A stretch of 6,925 bases of DNA from Candidatus Stygibacter frigidus (lineage in GTDB: Bacteria; Cloacimonadota; Cloacimonadia; Cloacimonadales; TCS61). The stretch is from assembly GCA_030765325.1 (NCBI GenBank), contig JAVCCT010000279.1, positions 1 to 6,925 on the forward strand. The letters run 5' to 3'. Both the position numbers and the translations under genes were made by a program. Positions 1 through 5,148 of the stretch are shown here, in pieces. The notes under the pieces were generated by a model. That model saw only the letters and a program-made list of their open reading frames with translations, did not search any database and had not been told where the DNA came from. How positions within the stretch are numbered: position 1 is the first letter of the stretch; every line of letters begins with the position of its first letter.

Positions 1-55
1 AGTGTTATTATTGTTAAATAAGTGTATTAATCCACGGGTGTAAGTGAGATTTTAT

Positions 56-118
56 TGTAGCTCAAACTTTCCAGTTTGATCTTAAATTAAGAACTTAATC
101 TGGAGAGATTAAGCTACG
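56..118. repeat. REPIN-like inverted pair of GTAG-footed hairpins
   Basis: The left unit is GTAG (57-60), one C, then a 7-bp stem TCAAACT (62-68) / AGTTTGA (73-79) with loop TTCC. The right unit, read on the minus strand, is GTAG (117-114) followed by an 8-bp stem CTTAATCT / AGATTAAG (113-106 with 101-94) and loop CTCC. The two units are inverted copies that differ by two compensatory base-pair changes (C-G to T-A and A-T to T-A). The spacer holds a third palindrome, TCTTAAATTAAGA (80-92). GTAG and CTAC can also pair as a closing stem. A GTAG foot, a hairpin and an inverted doublet are the known hallmarks of REP/REPIN elements moved by RAYT (Y1) transposases. That assignment is an inference, since no RAYT gene is visible here. 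The element lies about 40 nt past the end of the yedF operon and could also act as a 3'-end barrier. Confidence 0.65.
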
Positions 119-123
119 TTTTT
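94..123 (+). terminator. possible rho-independent terminator (plus strand)
   Basis: The 8-bp hairpin CTTAATCT-ggag-AGATTAAG (94-113) is followed after a short CTACG by five T residues (119-123). The T run is part of the 12-bp palindrome GTTTTTAAAAAC (118-129). This could end a plus-strand transcript entering from the left of the window. The stem is AT-rich and the T run is offset from it, so this is weak. For the minus-strand yedF transcript the same structure has no following U run. Confidence 0.2.
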
Positions 124-159
124 AAAAACTATCATGTCTTGACTTTCTAAAATGAGTAT

Positions 160-756
160 TTATATTTTAACTACTCTCTTATCCGTCATCAGGTGATCTG
201 CGATGTCATACATGTTGCTTACTTTGCCTATAGCGAGATTATCTGCGATTTCAAAGAAATTGAGGCAGGTGCCGCAGACGAGGATGTCTGTGCCGCTATC
301 AGCCAGGATTTTGAGGTTGGGCAGGGAATCACTATCATTGAGGCAGAGATATACGCCTGAATTCATAAATAATATGCGGGTGGGTGGTGTATCCAGTTCT
401 GTGAGGGTGAATGTGAATGCTTTCATGAGTTTTCTTCCCAGGTCATCTGAGCCGATGCCCAGGCAGTCTGAGCTGATAAACACGGTTTTTCCGGCAGCAT
501 CAGCAGCCTCCTCTGATTTTATATCATTGCCTGCAGATCTCTGAACGGTGGCATAAATAGTGAAATCACCGATAGTCTCTTTGATCCGGTCAACTTTGCT
601 GCCGGATTTTTCGATGAAACTGCTTACATTATCACGAGCGGCTTTGTTATCAACCAGGATCTCCAGTTGATCAACCCCTCCCAGTTCCAGGGCTTTTTTT
701 GTTCTTAGTACTGGTTTGGGGCAGTCCAAACCTCTGGCATCAATCACTTTTTTCAT
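160..756 (-). CDS. yedF: YedF-family selenium/sulfur metabolism protein (TusA-like + DsrE-like domains)
   Basis: This is a soluble 198-residue protein with two domains. Residues 1-72 are a TusA/SirA-like sulfur-carrier domain (KKVIDARGLDCPKPVLRTKK). Cys12 in the CPxP motif is the residue that would carry a persulfide or selenide. Residues 90-198 are DsrE-like, with SDCLGIGSDDLG (96-107), an N-S-G-V-Y strand and a CGTC pair (Cys161, Cys164). This architecture and length fit the sulfurtransferase-like selenium-metabolism YedF family; E. coli YedF has only the first domain. I chose the start at 756 because GGAGG (769-765) sits 8 nt upstream; an in-frame ATG at 774 would add six residues and lacks such a site. 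The start overlaps the preceding DUF3343 gene by 17 nt, so translation is probably coupled, and the gene closes the three-gene operon. The family is linked to selenium mainly by gene neighbourhood; the biochemical role, probably chalcogen relay, is inferred. Confidence 0.88.
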   Translation of the reverse strand: MKKVIDARGLDCPKPVLRTKKALELGGVDQLEILVDNKAARDNVSSFIEKSGSKVDRIKETIGDFTIYATVQRSAGNDIKSEEAADAAGKTVFISSDCLGIGSDDLGRKLMKAFTFTLTELDTPPTRILFMNSGVYLCLNDSDSLPNLKILADSGTDILVCGTCLNFFEIADNLAIGKVSNMYDIADHLMTDKRVVKI

Positions 757-1000
757 ATTCTTTTCCTCCATCATTATATTTTATTTGATAAATATTATCA
801 TATTTTATCTGGTTTTGGTTGCAGATCAGAAAAATTTCGGCAATATCCATTTCACGTACCAGCAAGGCAAAGCCGCATTCAGCGGAAATTTCGCGGGGCG
901 TGGGGATAAGCTCGAAATCGAGTTTCAATTCTTTAAATATATCTTCTGCTGCCATGGCAGAATGAGTGCTATTAAAGGTAATTACTATCTGGCGGTTCAT
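740..1000 (-). CDS. DUF3343 protein, putative Se/S carrier-like
   Basis: This is a small soluble protein of 86 residues with no signal peptide or membrane segment. It starts with a strand-helix pattern (RQIVITFNSTHSAMAAEDIFKE) and carries the family signature P-T-P-R-E-I-S-x-E-C-G at residues 33-43, which includes the single conserved Cys42. This matches DUF3343, a family often found beside yedF, cysteine desulfurase-like genes and selD, and annotated as putative Se/S carrier-like. The function is not established; that Cys42 holds a chalcogen is inference. The ATG overlaps the upstream desulfurase stop as ATGA (997-1000), a standard coupling arrangement, and an AAGGG lies further upstream inside that gene. 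The charged C-terminus (YNDGGKEYEKSD) overlaps the yedF start and its ribosome binding site. Confidence 0.85.
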   Translation of the reverse strand: MNRQIVITFNSTHSAMAAEDIFKELKLDFELIPTPREISAECGFALLVREMDIAEIFLICNQNQIKYDNIYQIKYNDGGKEYEKSD

Positions 1001-2127
1001 TTATTCATACCCTTGAGCAGTTTGGCTGCAGATTCAATATCAGCAGGAGTATTGAAGTAACCCGGTGAGAAACGGAGAGTGCCTCCTACTTCATAAGTAC
1101 CCAGATGTTTATGAGCTGCTGGAGCGCAGTGCATACCCATGCGGCAGGCGATATTTGCTCTATCAAATTCCCAGGCGAGATCAGAAATGCTGCAAGAGAG
1201 CGAAGTAAATGAAACCACACCCGCCTGCAAATAAGGACTAATTGGACTGTGGATAATAATGCCTTCAATTTCAGCAAGTTCCTGAAGAAACTGGCTGGTA
1301 AGCAGCAGTTTTCTGGCAGCGATCGTCTCAATTCCGGTATCGAGAAGAAATTGGAGACTTACCTGTAAACCGGCAAGACCAGGAAGATTGGGAGTTCCGC
1401 CTTCCAGCAGATCGGGCATATCATCGGGCTGATATTCACTACTGCTGCGGCTGCCCGTTCCTCCAGGCATCAGGGACTGCAAGCTAATTGAATCAGACAC
1501 ATATAAACCTCCTGTGCCCATGGGACCGAGGAGACCTTTGTGACCGGGAAAGCAGATGATATCAAAATCCTTAGCATCTACCGGATTTGAGCCGAGTACC
1601 TGGGCAGCATCAAGGATGACAGGAATATCATATTGATGAGCCATCCGGGCTATTTTATTATACGGCAGCAAATAGCCATTAACGTTGGAAGCAGCCGTGA
1701 TGATGAGCAGATCAGGTTTTTGTTCGAGCTGCTTTTTTAGATGCTGCCAGTTAATCTCATAATTATTTATTTTAATAAAGTCAATTGAGATATTCATTTG
1801 CGATTCGAGCTGACGCAGGGGGCGCATTACGGAATTGTGTTCATAGGGCGAGGTAAGTACTTTGAAACCTGGTTTTACGATGCCTTTGAGGGCAATATTC
1901 AAAGCTTGAGTAGTATTCATCGTGAAGCAGATATTAGATGAGTTATCAGTATTGAGAAGTTTTGCCAGCAGCATGCGGGTTTGATAGATGATACGGGAAG
2001 ACTGCCGAGCAGTGGAATATGAAGATCGTCCGGCATTTGCCCCGATATCAGTAATAAATCTACTGACAGCATCAGCTACACCCGGAGCCTTGGGGAAGCT
2101 TGTGGCAGCGTTATCCAGATAGATCAT
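997..2127 (-). CDS. Cysteine desulfurase-family aminotransferase (class V, PLP-dependent)
   Basis: This cytoplasmic, PLP-dependent fold-type I enzyme has 376 residues, a normal length for the family. It should take sulfur from cysteine (or selenium from selenocysteine) as an enzyme persulfide, releasing alanine. Visible elements are: LDNAATSFPKAP (4-15) at the N-terminus; His97 in YEHNS, which stacks on PLP; Asp173 and Gln176 in ILDAAQ; the Schiff-base Lys197 in PGHKGLLGP (194-202); the catalytic Cys333 in RMGMHCAP (329-336); and Arg352 in GTLRFSPGYFNT for the substrate carboxylate. The GMHCAP...HKHLGT segment resembles the SufS/CsdB-like subfamily found next to yedF and DUF3343 genes more than housekeeping IscS. 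The start is supported by GGAGG with a 7-nt spacer. It is the first intact gene of the operon and overlaps the next by 4 nt. The context suggests it feeds the small Cys proteins downstream. Whether cysteine or selenocysteine is the true substrate cannot be read from sequence. Confidence 0.9.
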   Translation of the reverse strand: MIYLDNAATSFPKAPGVADAVSRFITDIGANAGRSSYSTARQSSRIIYQTRMLLAKLLNTDNSSNICFTMNTTQALNIALKGIVKPGFKVLTSPYEHNSVMRPLRQLESQMNISIDFIKINNYEINWQHLKKQLEQKPDLLIITAASNVNGYLLPYNKIARMAHQYDIPVILDAAQVLGSNPVDAKDFDIICFPGHKGLLGPMGTGGLYVSDSISLQSLMPGGTGSRSSSEYQPDDMPDLLEGGTPNLPGLAGLQVSLQFLLDTGIETIAARKLLLTSQFLQELAEIEGIIIHSPISPYLQAGVVSFTSLSCSISDLAWEFDRANIACRMGMHCAPAAHKHLGTYEVGGTLRFSPGYFNTPADIESAAKLLKGMNK

Positions 2128-2290
2128 TATATAACCTCCAGTTTATCAATCAGCTTAATGCCAAACCAGAGGGAAATTGCGATTATAGCATTATAGCTGA
2201 AATTATTTCTTTACGACCAAATCTGCCAGATCTGGGTTCCAATATTCAAAGTCATCTGCGATAATATTCAACCATATTCAAATCTCCTTA
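2127..2290 (-). pseudogene. possible remnant of a small gene upstream of the desulfurase
   Basis: Read on the minus strand, AAGGAG (2289-2284) lies 8 nt before an ATG (2275) that runs only seven codons (MVEYYRR, stop). The neighbouring frame is then open as ADDFEYWNPDLADLVVKK, ending in TAA (2205-2203). The third frame then reads NFSYNAIIAISLWFGIKLIDKLEVI, ending in a TAA that overlaps the desulfurase ATG by one base (TAATG). Each step moves in the same direction and needs one base skipped, giving a notional product of about 50 residues with a hydrophobic C-terminal helix. A good ribosome binding site at one end and a coupled stop at the other suggest a frameshifted small gene. No family is recognised, and chance open frames in AT-rich DNA remain a serious alternative. 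Confidence 0.25.
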
Positions 2291-2393
2291 AAAAATCAGT
2301 TCCAAAAAACCAGGTAACGTCTGATTGTCCATTATTTTTATTATTGCCAGTTTTTCGCTGAGATATTTTTTATCTGTCAGTTTGGGAGGTAGT

Positions 2394-3017
2394 ATGATTA
2401 ATATAGTAGATAATAAGTTCATGACATCGCTGGTTGACCAATTGCGCCATACGGGAACGGAACCGGCAGAATTTTACCGCATCACATTATTGATCGCACA
2501 ATTGCTCACTTATGAGGCAATTAAAGGTGAAGAATATGAGAATAAAGATATTCCCATGTGGACTGGTGATACATATTCAGCTACTGTCTTTGATCAGAAG
2601 AAGATCGTGATCATGCCAATTTTGCGAGCTGGGATCGGGATGCTGGACGGTGCCAGACACCTGCTGCCTGCTGCTCAGGTGCAGATATTGGGTATGTTTC
2701 GCAATGAAAGCACTCTGGAACCGGTGTGGTATTATAACAAGCTTCCGGCAGACATGAGTGGGCAGCATGCTATATTGATAGACCCCATGCTGGCAACTGG
2801 CGGAACTCTTGTGGATGCCGTACTGGAGCTGAAAAAGCATAACTGCGAGAAGATCACCATTCTGGCAATAGTAGCATCACCGGAAGGAATCAATAGACTG
2901 AAAAAGGAAGCACCGAATGTGAGGGTATTTGTGGCGGTTAAAGATGATCATTTGAATGAAAATGGCTATATCCTGCCGGGCTTGGGCGATGCCGGAGACC
3001 GGATATTTAATACTTGA
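2394..3017 (+). CDS. upp: Uracil phosphoribosyltransferase
   Basis: This cytoplasmic salvage enzyme converts uracil and PRPP to UMP and pyrophosphate. It has 207 residues, essentially the standard family length. The type I phosphoribosyltransferase core is clear: PILRAGIGMLDG (75-86), the PRPP-binding loop with preceding acidic residues ILIDPMLATGGT (128-138, Asp130), and the uracil-recognition C-terminus GYILPGLGDAGDRIFNT (191-207). The N-terminal helix (LRHTGTEPAEFYRITLLIAQLLTYEA) also fits. I start it at ATG 2394, preceded by GGGAGG (2384-2389) with a short 4-nt spacer; an upstream TTG at 2325 would add 23 unconserved residues. It is divergent from the desulfurase operon and separated from the following envelope genes by about 300 nt with its own promoter, so it is probably a single-gene unit. 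I could not find a convincing promoter for it. Confidence 0.95.
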   Translation: MINIVDNKFMTSLVDQLRHTGTEPAEFYRITLLIAQLLTYEAIKGEEYENKDIPMWTGDTYSATVFDQKKIVIMPILRAGIGMLDGARHLLPAAQVQILGMFRNESTLEPVWYYNKLPADMSGQHAILIDPMLATGGTLVDAVLELKKHNCEKITILAIVASPEGINRLKKEAPNVRVFVAVKDDHLNENGYILPGLGDAGDRIFNT

Positions 3018-3065
3018 ACTTAGATTCTTTTTAAAATATTGTTTGATAAATGTTGCCCAGGCAAA

Positions 3066-3221
3066 ACCTTCTGCATGGTCGATAGACCTTCCGAATGGTT
3101 GACTTTGCACTTGATTGTGGGCAGTGGACATAGCGGACGCAGAGGACTAAGAGGACTTAAGAGCGAAACCTGCTGAGCAATTAGTCGCCACCATTGCGGA
3201 GGATAAAACCATCCGCAAGGT
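3066..3221. repeat. family of 14-bp ACC...GGT imperfect palindromes
   Basis: There are two direct copies 20 bp apart: ACCTTCTGCATGGT (3066-3079) and ACCTTCCGAATGGT (3086-3099), identical at 11 of 14 positions. Two further copies lie in the opposite orientation 18 bp apart: ACCATTGCGGAGGA (3190-3203) and ACCATCCGCAAGGT (3208-3221). The reverse complement of the last is ACCTTGCGGATGGT. Each unit is flanked by ACC and GGT arms, the third unit being the most degraded. The inverted pair also supports a 7-bp hairpin TTGCGGA / TCCGCAA (3194-3200 with 3212-3218). The unit could be a dispersed repeat or a set of protein-binding sites; the sequence alone does not decide. Confidence 0.5.
3126..3161. repeat. 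degenerate 9-bp tandem repeat, four units
   Basis: GGAC recurs at 3126, 3135, 3144 and 3153, exactly every 9 bp, in the units GGACATAGC, GGACGCAGA, GGACTAAGA and GGACTTAAG. The tail of each unit is only partly conserved. It is bracketed by the two oppositely oriented pairs of 14-bp palindromes. Function is unknown; a small intergenic microsatellite-like array is the simplest reading. Confidence 0.5.
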
Positions 3222-3236
3222 AGCTTACATCAATAA

Positions 3237-3276
3237 CTTAACTGGGTGGTTGAGATTAACCTTGACTGGGTTAAGG
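3237..3276. repeat. two tandem related hairpins upstream of and over the tamA promoter
   Basis: Hairpin A is CTTAAC (3237-3242) / GTTGAG (3249-3254), six pairs including one G-T wobble. Hairpin B is TTAACC (3256-3261) / GGTTAA (3269-3274) with a 7-nt loop that contains most of the -35 box. The two are related: TTAACTGGGTGGTTGAG and TTGACTGGGTTAAGG share the core TTRACTGGG with small differences in the arms. The placement suggests an operator, but the function is inferred. Confidence 0.4.
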
Positions 3277-3290
3277 TGTATTGTTATAGT
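3262..3290 (+). promoter_or_regulatory. sigma70-type promoter for the tamA-tamB operon
   Basis: The -35 box is TTGACT (3262-3267) and the -10 box TATAGT (3285-3290), separated by the optimal 17 bp. A TG dinucleotide one base before the -10 box makes it an extended -10. Transcription should start near 3297, giving a short leader of about 25 nt before the TTG start of the Omp85 gene. The -35 box lies between the arms of a 6-bp dyad (3256-3274). Confidence 0.6.
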
Positions 3291-3321
3291 GCTTATATAA
3301 TAAAAAAGTGAAGAAGGATAA

Positions 3322-5148
3322 TTGAACGATATTAAAAAAGTAATTTTTATGATCCTGCTGGTATCATGTTTTGTGATGCTGGCTGATAGTGGATACATTT
3401 TGAAGAGTATCGGGTTTGAAGGAAATAGGGCATTATCTTCGGGGGTTTTGAAGAAGAATCTTAATTTGGCGACTCAGAGTCTGGGTGACAAAATATTTTT
3501 CTGGAGAACTCAGCCTTATTTTAATGAGATTTATCTGGAAGAGGATATTAAGCAGATAATTGTGCAGTATCAGCAGGCGGGATTTTTGAAAGTTGAGGTG
3601 AATGCAAAGCGTGAGATCAATGAAAAAGCTAATAAAATTGAAATCAAATTTATTATACATGAAAATCAGCCGGTATTGATAGGAAAAATCAGTTATAATA
3701 TTGAGGCGAGTGGTACAGATAGCAAAAAGACCGTTCAATCATTACTTGATGAGCTTTCTGCTGATCTTTTAGCCCAGAAAGGTGACCGTTTTCAGGATAA
3801 TAATATCAATAGCAGCGTAAAACAGGTCAATCGAGTTTTGAGGAATAATGGATTTCCGGAGCCGGAAACTGATTTTAGCATAGAATTATCTGAGGATAAA
3901 AGGTTTGCTGATGTAACTTATCGGGTAAATGCAGGTGAGTTTTGCAATTTTGGTGAGATACAGGTGCTGGGTAATGAGAAGCTGGCGGAATCAGTGATAC
4001 TTAAGCAGATCACATTCTCTGAAAATGAAAGCTATGACCTGCGAAAAACTCAAAAGACGCAGCAGCGTATCCAGAATCTGGGGATGTTCCAGTTCGTGAC
4101 CATAAAATCAATGCTGAATGAGATAGAGAATAATAAGGTACCTATGGAAATACTGGTAAAGGAATTGCCTTACTGGTCGGTGAAAACGGGGGTTGGTTAT
4201 GGGCTTGAGGATAAATTCCGGGTATCGTTGAAAGTGGAAAAGCTGGGATTTATAGGTGGAGCGAGACGGGCAACTTTTTTTGCTAAATATTCATATCTTG
4301 AGCCTTATCATTTTAGTCTGGATATCACTCAGCCTTCCTTTATCAATCCTCAGGGCAGCATTAGCATCAATCCATTTCTGATCAAGGAGCATGAGGAATC
4401 TTATGATCTGCAGAAATATGGATTCAGCACAACTTTGCGGCAGAATATTACTAATATCGCCAATACCTTTATCAAGTATAAATTTGAGCGGGATAATCTG
4501 CAGATCAATAGTGATCTTACTGATGAATTACTGAATGTAACCCAGGAAAATTACAATAAATCGAGCATTTCAGCCGGTATTTCGATAGATGATTCCAGTC
4601 CCGCTTTTTCACCTTTGCAAGGTTATTCAGCATCATTTGTGACCACACTATCCGGGCTAAAGCTGGGTAGTGAATATCATTATCTGCAGGGTTTGATTGA
4701 TTTGCGGAAATATAATGAGATATATGCTGGTGCCGTGTTGGCAGGGAAAGTAAAAGCTGGAATTATGCAACCCATCTGGGGAGATGATACTACGCCGATT
4801 GATGAACGTTTTTTTGCTGGTGGCAGCAATTCCATCAGGGGCTGGGCACGTGGCGAAGTGGGACCTCAAAGCACAGACGGAATAGCTTTGGGAGGAGAAA
4901 GTTATCTGGAATTCTCTGCGGAATGGAGACAGCATCTCTGGCGGATACTATCTGGCGTGATATTTTGCGATGCGGGAAATGTGTGGGCAGGATATGATGA
5001 ATATGATTTGAATGACATGAGATATTCAGCAGGATTAGGTATCAGGATAGATACTCCCATCGGACCTGTTCGTTTTGATGCAGCGCAGCCTTTGTGGAGT
5101 GCTGATAAGCAAATTCAGCTTCATTTGAATATCGGGCAGGCATTCTGA
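3322..5148 (+). CDS. Omp85-family outer membrane assembly protein, TamA-like
   Basis: This 608-residue outer-membrane protein has an N-terminal export signal (K5, K6, then a hydrophobic run to about 20). About three POTRA-type domains follow (roughly 25-117, 118-206 and 208-283; the third opens FGEIQVLGNEKL and has the typical QRIQNLGMF helix). A C-terminal 16-strand-type beta-barrel runs from about 285. The barrel has the Omp85 loop-6 motif as IRGW (505-508, after FFAGGSNS), then GVIFCDAGNVW, GPVRFDAAQPLW, and a terminal Phe608 beta-signal. Length and three POTRAs match TamA (about 580) rather than BamA (about 800, five POTRAs), and the coupled TamB-like gene supports this. It would insert or assemble outer-membrane proteins or take part in lipid/envelope traffic. 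The start is TTG 3322, with AAGGA only 3 nt away; ATG 3349 is in frame but has no ribosome binding site and would shorten the signal. A lipobox-like LVSC is at 13-16, alongside a signal peptidase I-type ADS (21-23). A BamA paralogue is the alternative call. Confidence 0.85.
   Translation: MNDIKKVIFMILLVSCFVMLADSGYILKSIGFEGNRALSSGVLKKNLNLATQSLGDKIFFWRTQPYFNEIYLEEDIKQIIVQYQQAGFLKVEVNAKREINEKANKIEIKFIIHENQPVLIGKISYNIEASGTDSKKTVQSLLDELSADLLAQKGDRFQDNNINSSVKQVNRVLRNNGFPEPETDFSIELSEDKRFADVTYRVNAGEFCNFGEIQVLGNEKLAESVILKQITFSENESYDLRKTQKTQQRIQNLGMFQFVTIKSMLNEIENNKVPMEILVKELPYWSVKTGVGYGLEDKFRVSLKVEKLGFIGGARRATFFAKYSYLEPYHFSLDITQPSFINPQGSISINPFLIKEHEESYDLQKYGFSTTLRQNITNIANTFIKYKFERDNLQINSDLTDELLNVTQENYNKSSISAGISIDDSSPAFSPLQGYSASFVTTLSGLKLGSEYHYLQGLIDLRKYNEIYAGAVLAGKVKAGIMQPIWGDDTTPIDERFFAGGSNSIRGWARGEVGPQSTDGIALGGESYLEFSAEWRQHLWRILSGVIFCDAGNVWAGYDEYDLNDMRYSAGLGIRIDTPIGPVRFDAAQPLWSADKQIQLHLNIGQAF

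Larger units (their letters stand above)
3018..3261. other. repeat-rich intergenic stretch between upp and tamA-like gene
   Basis: I see no convincing gene or clear upp terminator here. The region holds four 14-bp imperfect palindromes (3066-3221), a four-unit 9-bp tandem repeat (3126-3161), a hairpin at 3194-3218 and the first of two similar hairpins (3237-3254) leading into the promoter of the downstream operon. A 33-codon plus-strand frame (3075-3176) spans the tandem repeat but has no ribosome binding site or family resemblance. Confidence 0.6.

Noticed and set aside
203..544. Long open frame on the plus strand opposite yedF
   Set aside because: It lies wholly antisense to a gene with clear domains and has no protein family features.
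757..774. Upstream in-frame ATG codons giving YedF six extra residues (MMEEKN)
   Set aside because: The GGAGG that best serves translation lies within this stretch, 8 nt before the ATG at 756, and the conserved family N-terminus begins there.
2252..2275. UGA in the seven-codon frame read as selenocysteine, given the selenium-linked neighbours
   Set aside because: Another in-frame UGA follows one codon later and no SECIS-like hairpin is evident just downstream, so recoding would not give a protein.
2344..2376. TTGCCA with an AT-rich stretch as a promoter for upp
   Set aside because: No -10 box falls at an acceptable spacing; TATTTT is 14 bp and TATCTG 21 bp away.
2325..2393. N-terminal extension of Upp from a TTG at 2325
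   Set aside because: The 23 residues are unlike the family, the TTG has no ribosome binding site, and GGGAGG precedes the ATG at 2394, which gives the standard length.
3075..3176. Small plus-strand frame of 33 codons across the tandem repeat
   Set aside because: It has no ribosome binding site, no recognisable family and a composition dictated by the GGAC repeat; chance is the better explanation.
3056..3221. CRISPR array suggested by regularly spaced short repeats
   Set aside because: The units are only 14 bp, diverged, in two orientations and separated by 4-6 bp within pairs; there is no constant repeat with unique spacers and no cas gene.
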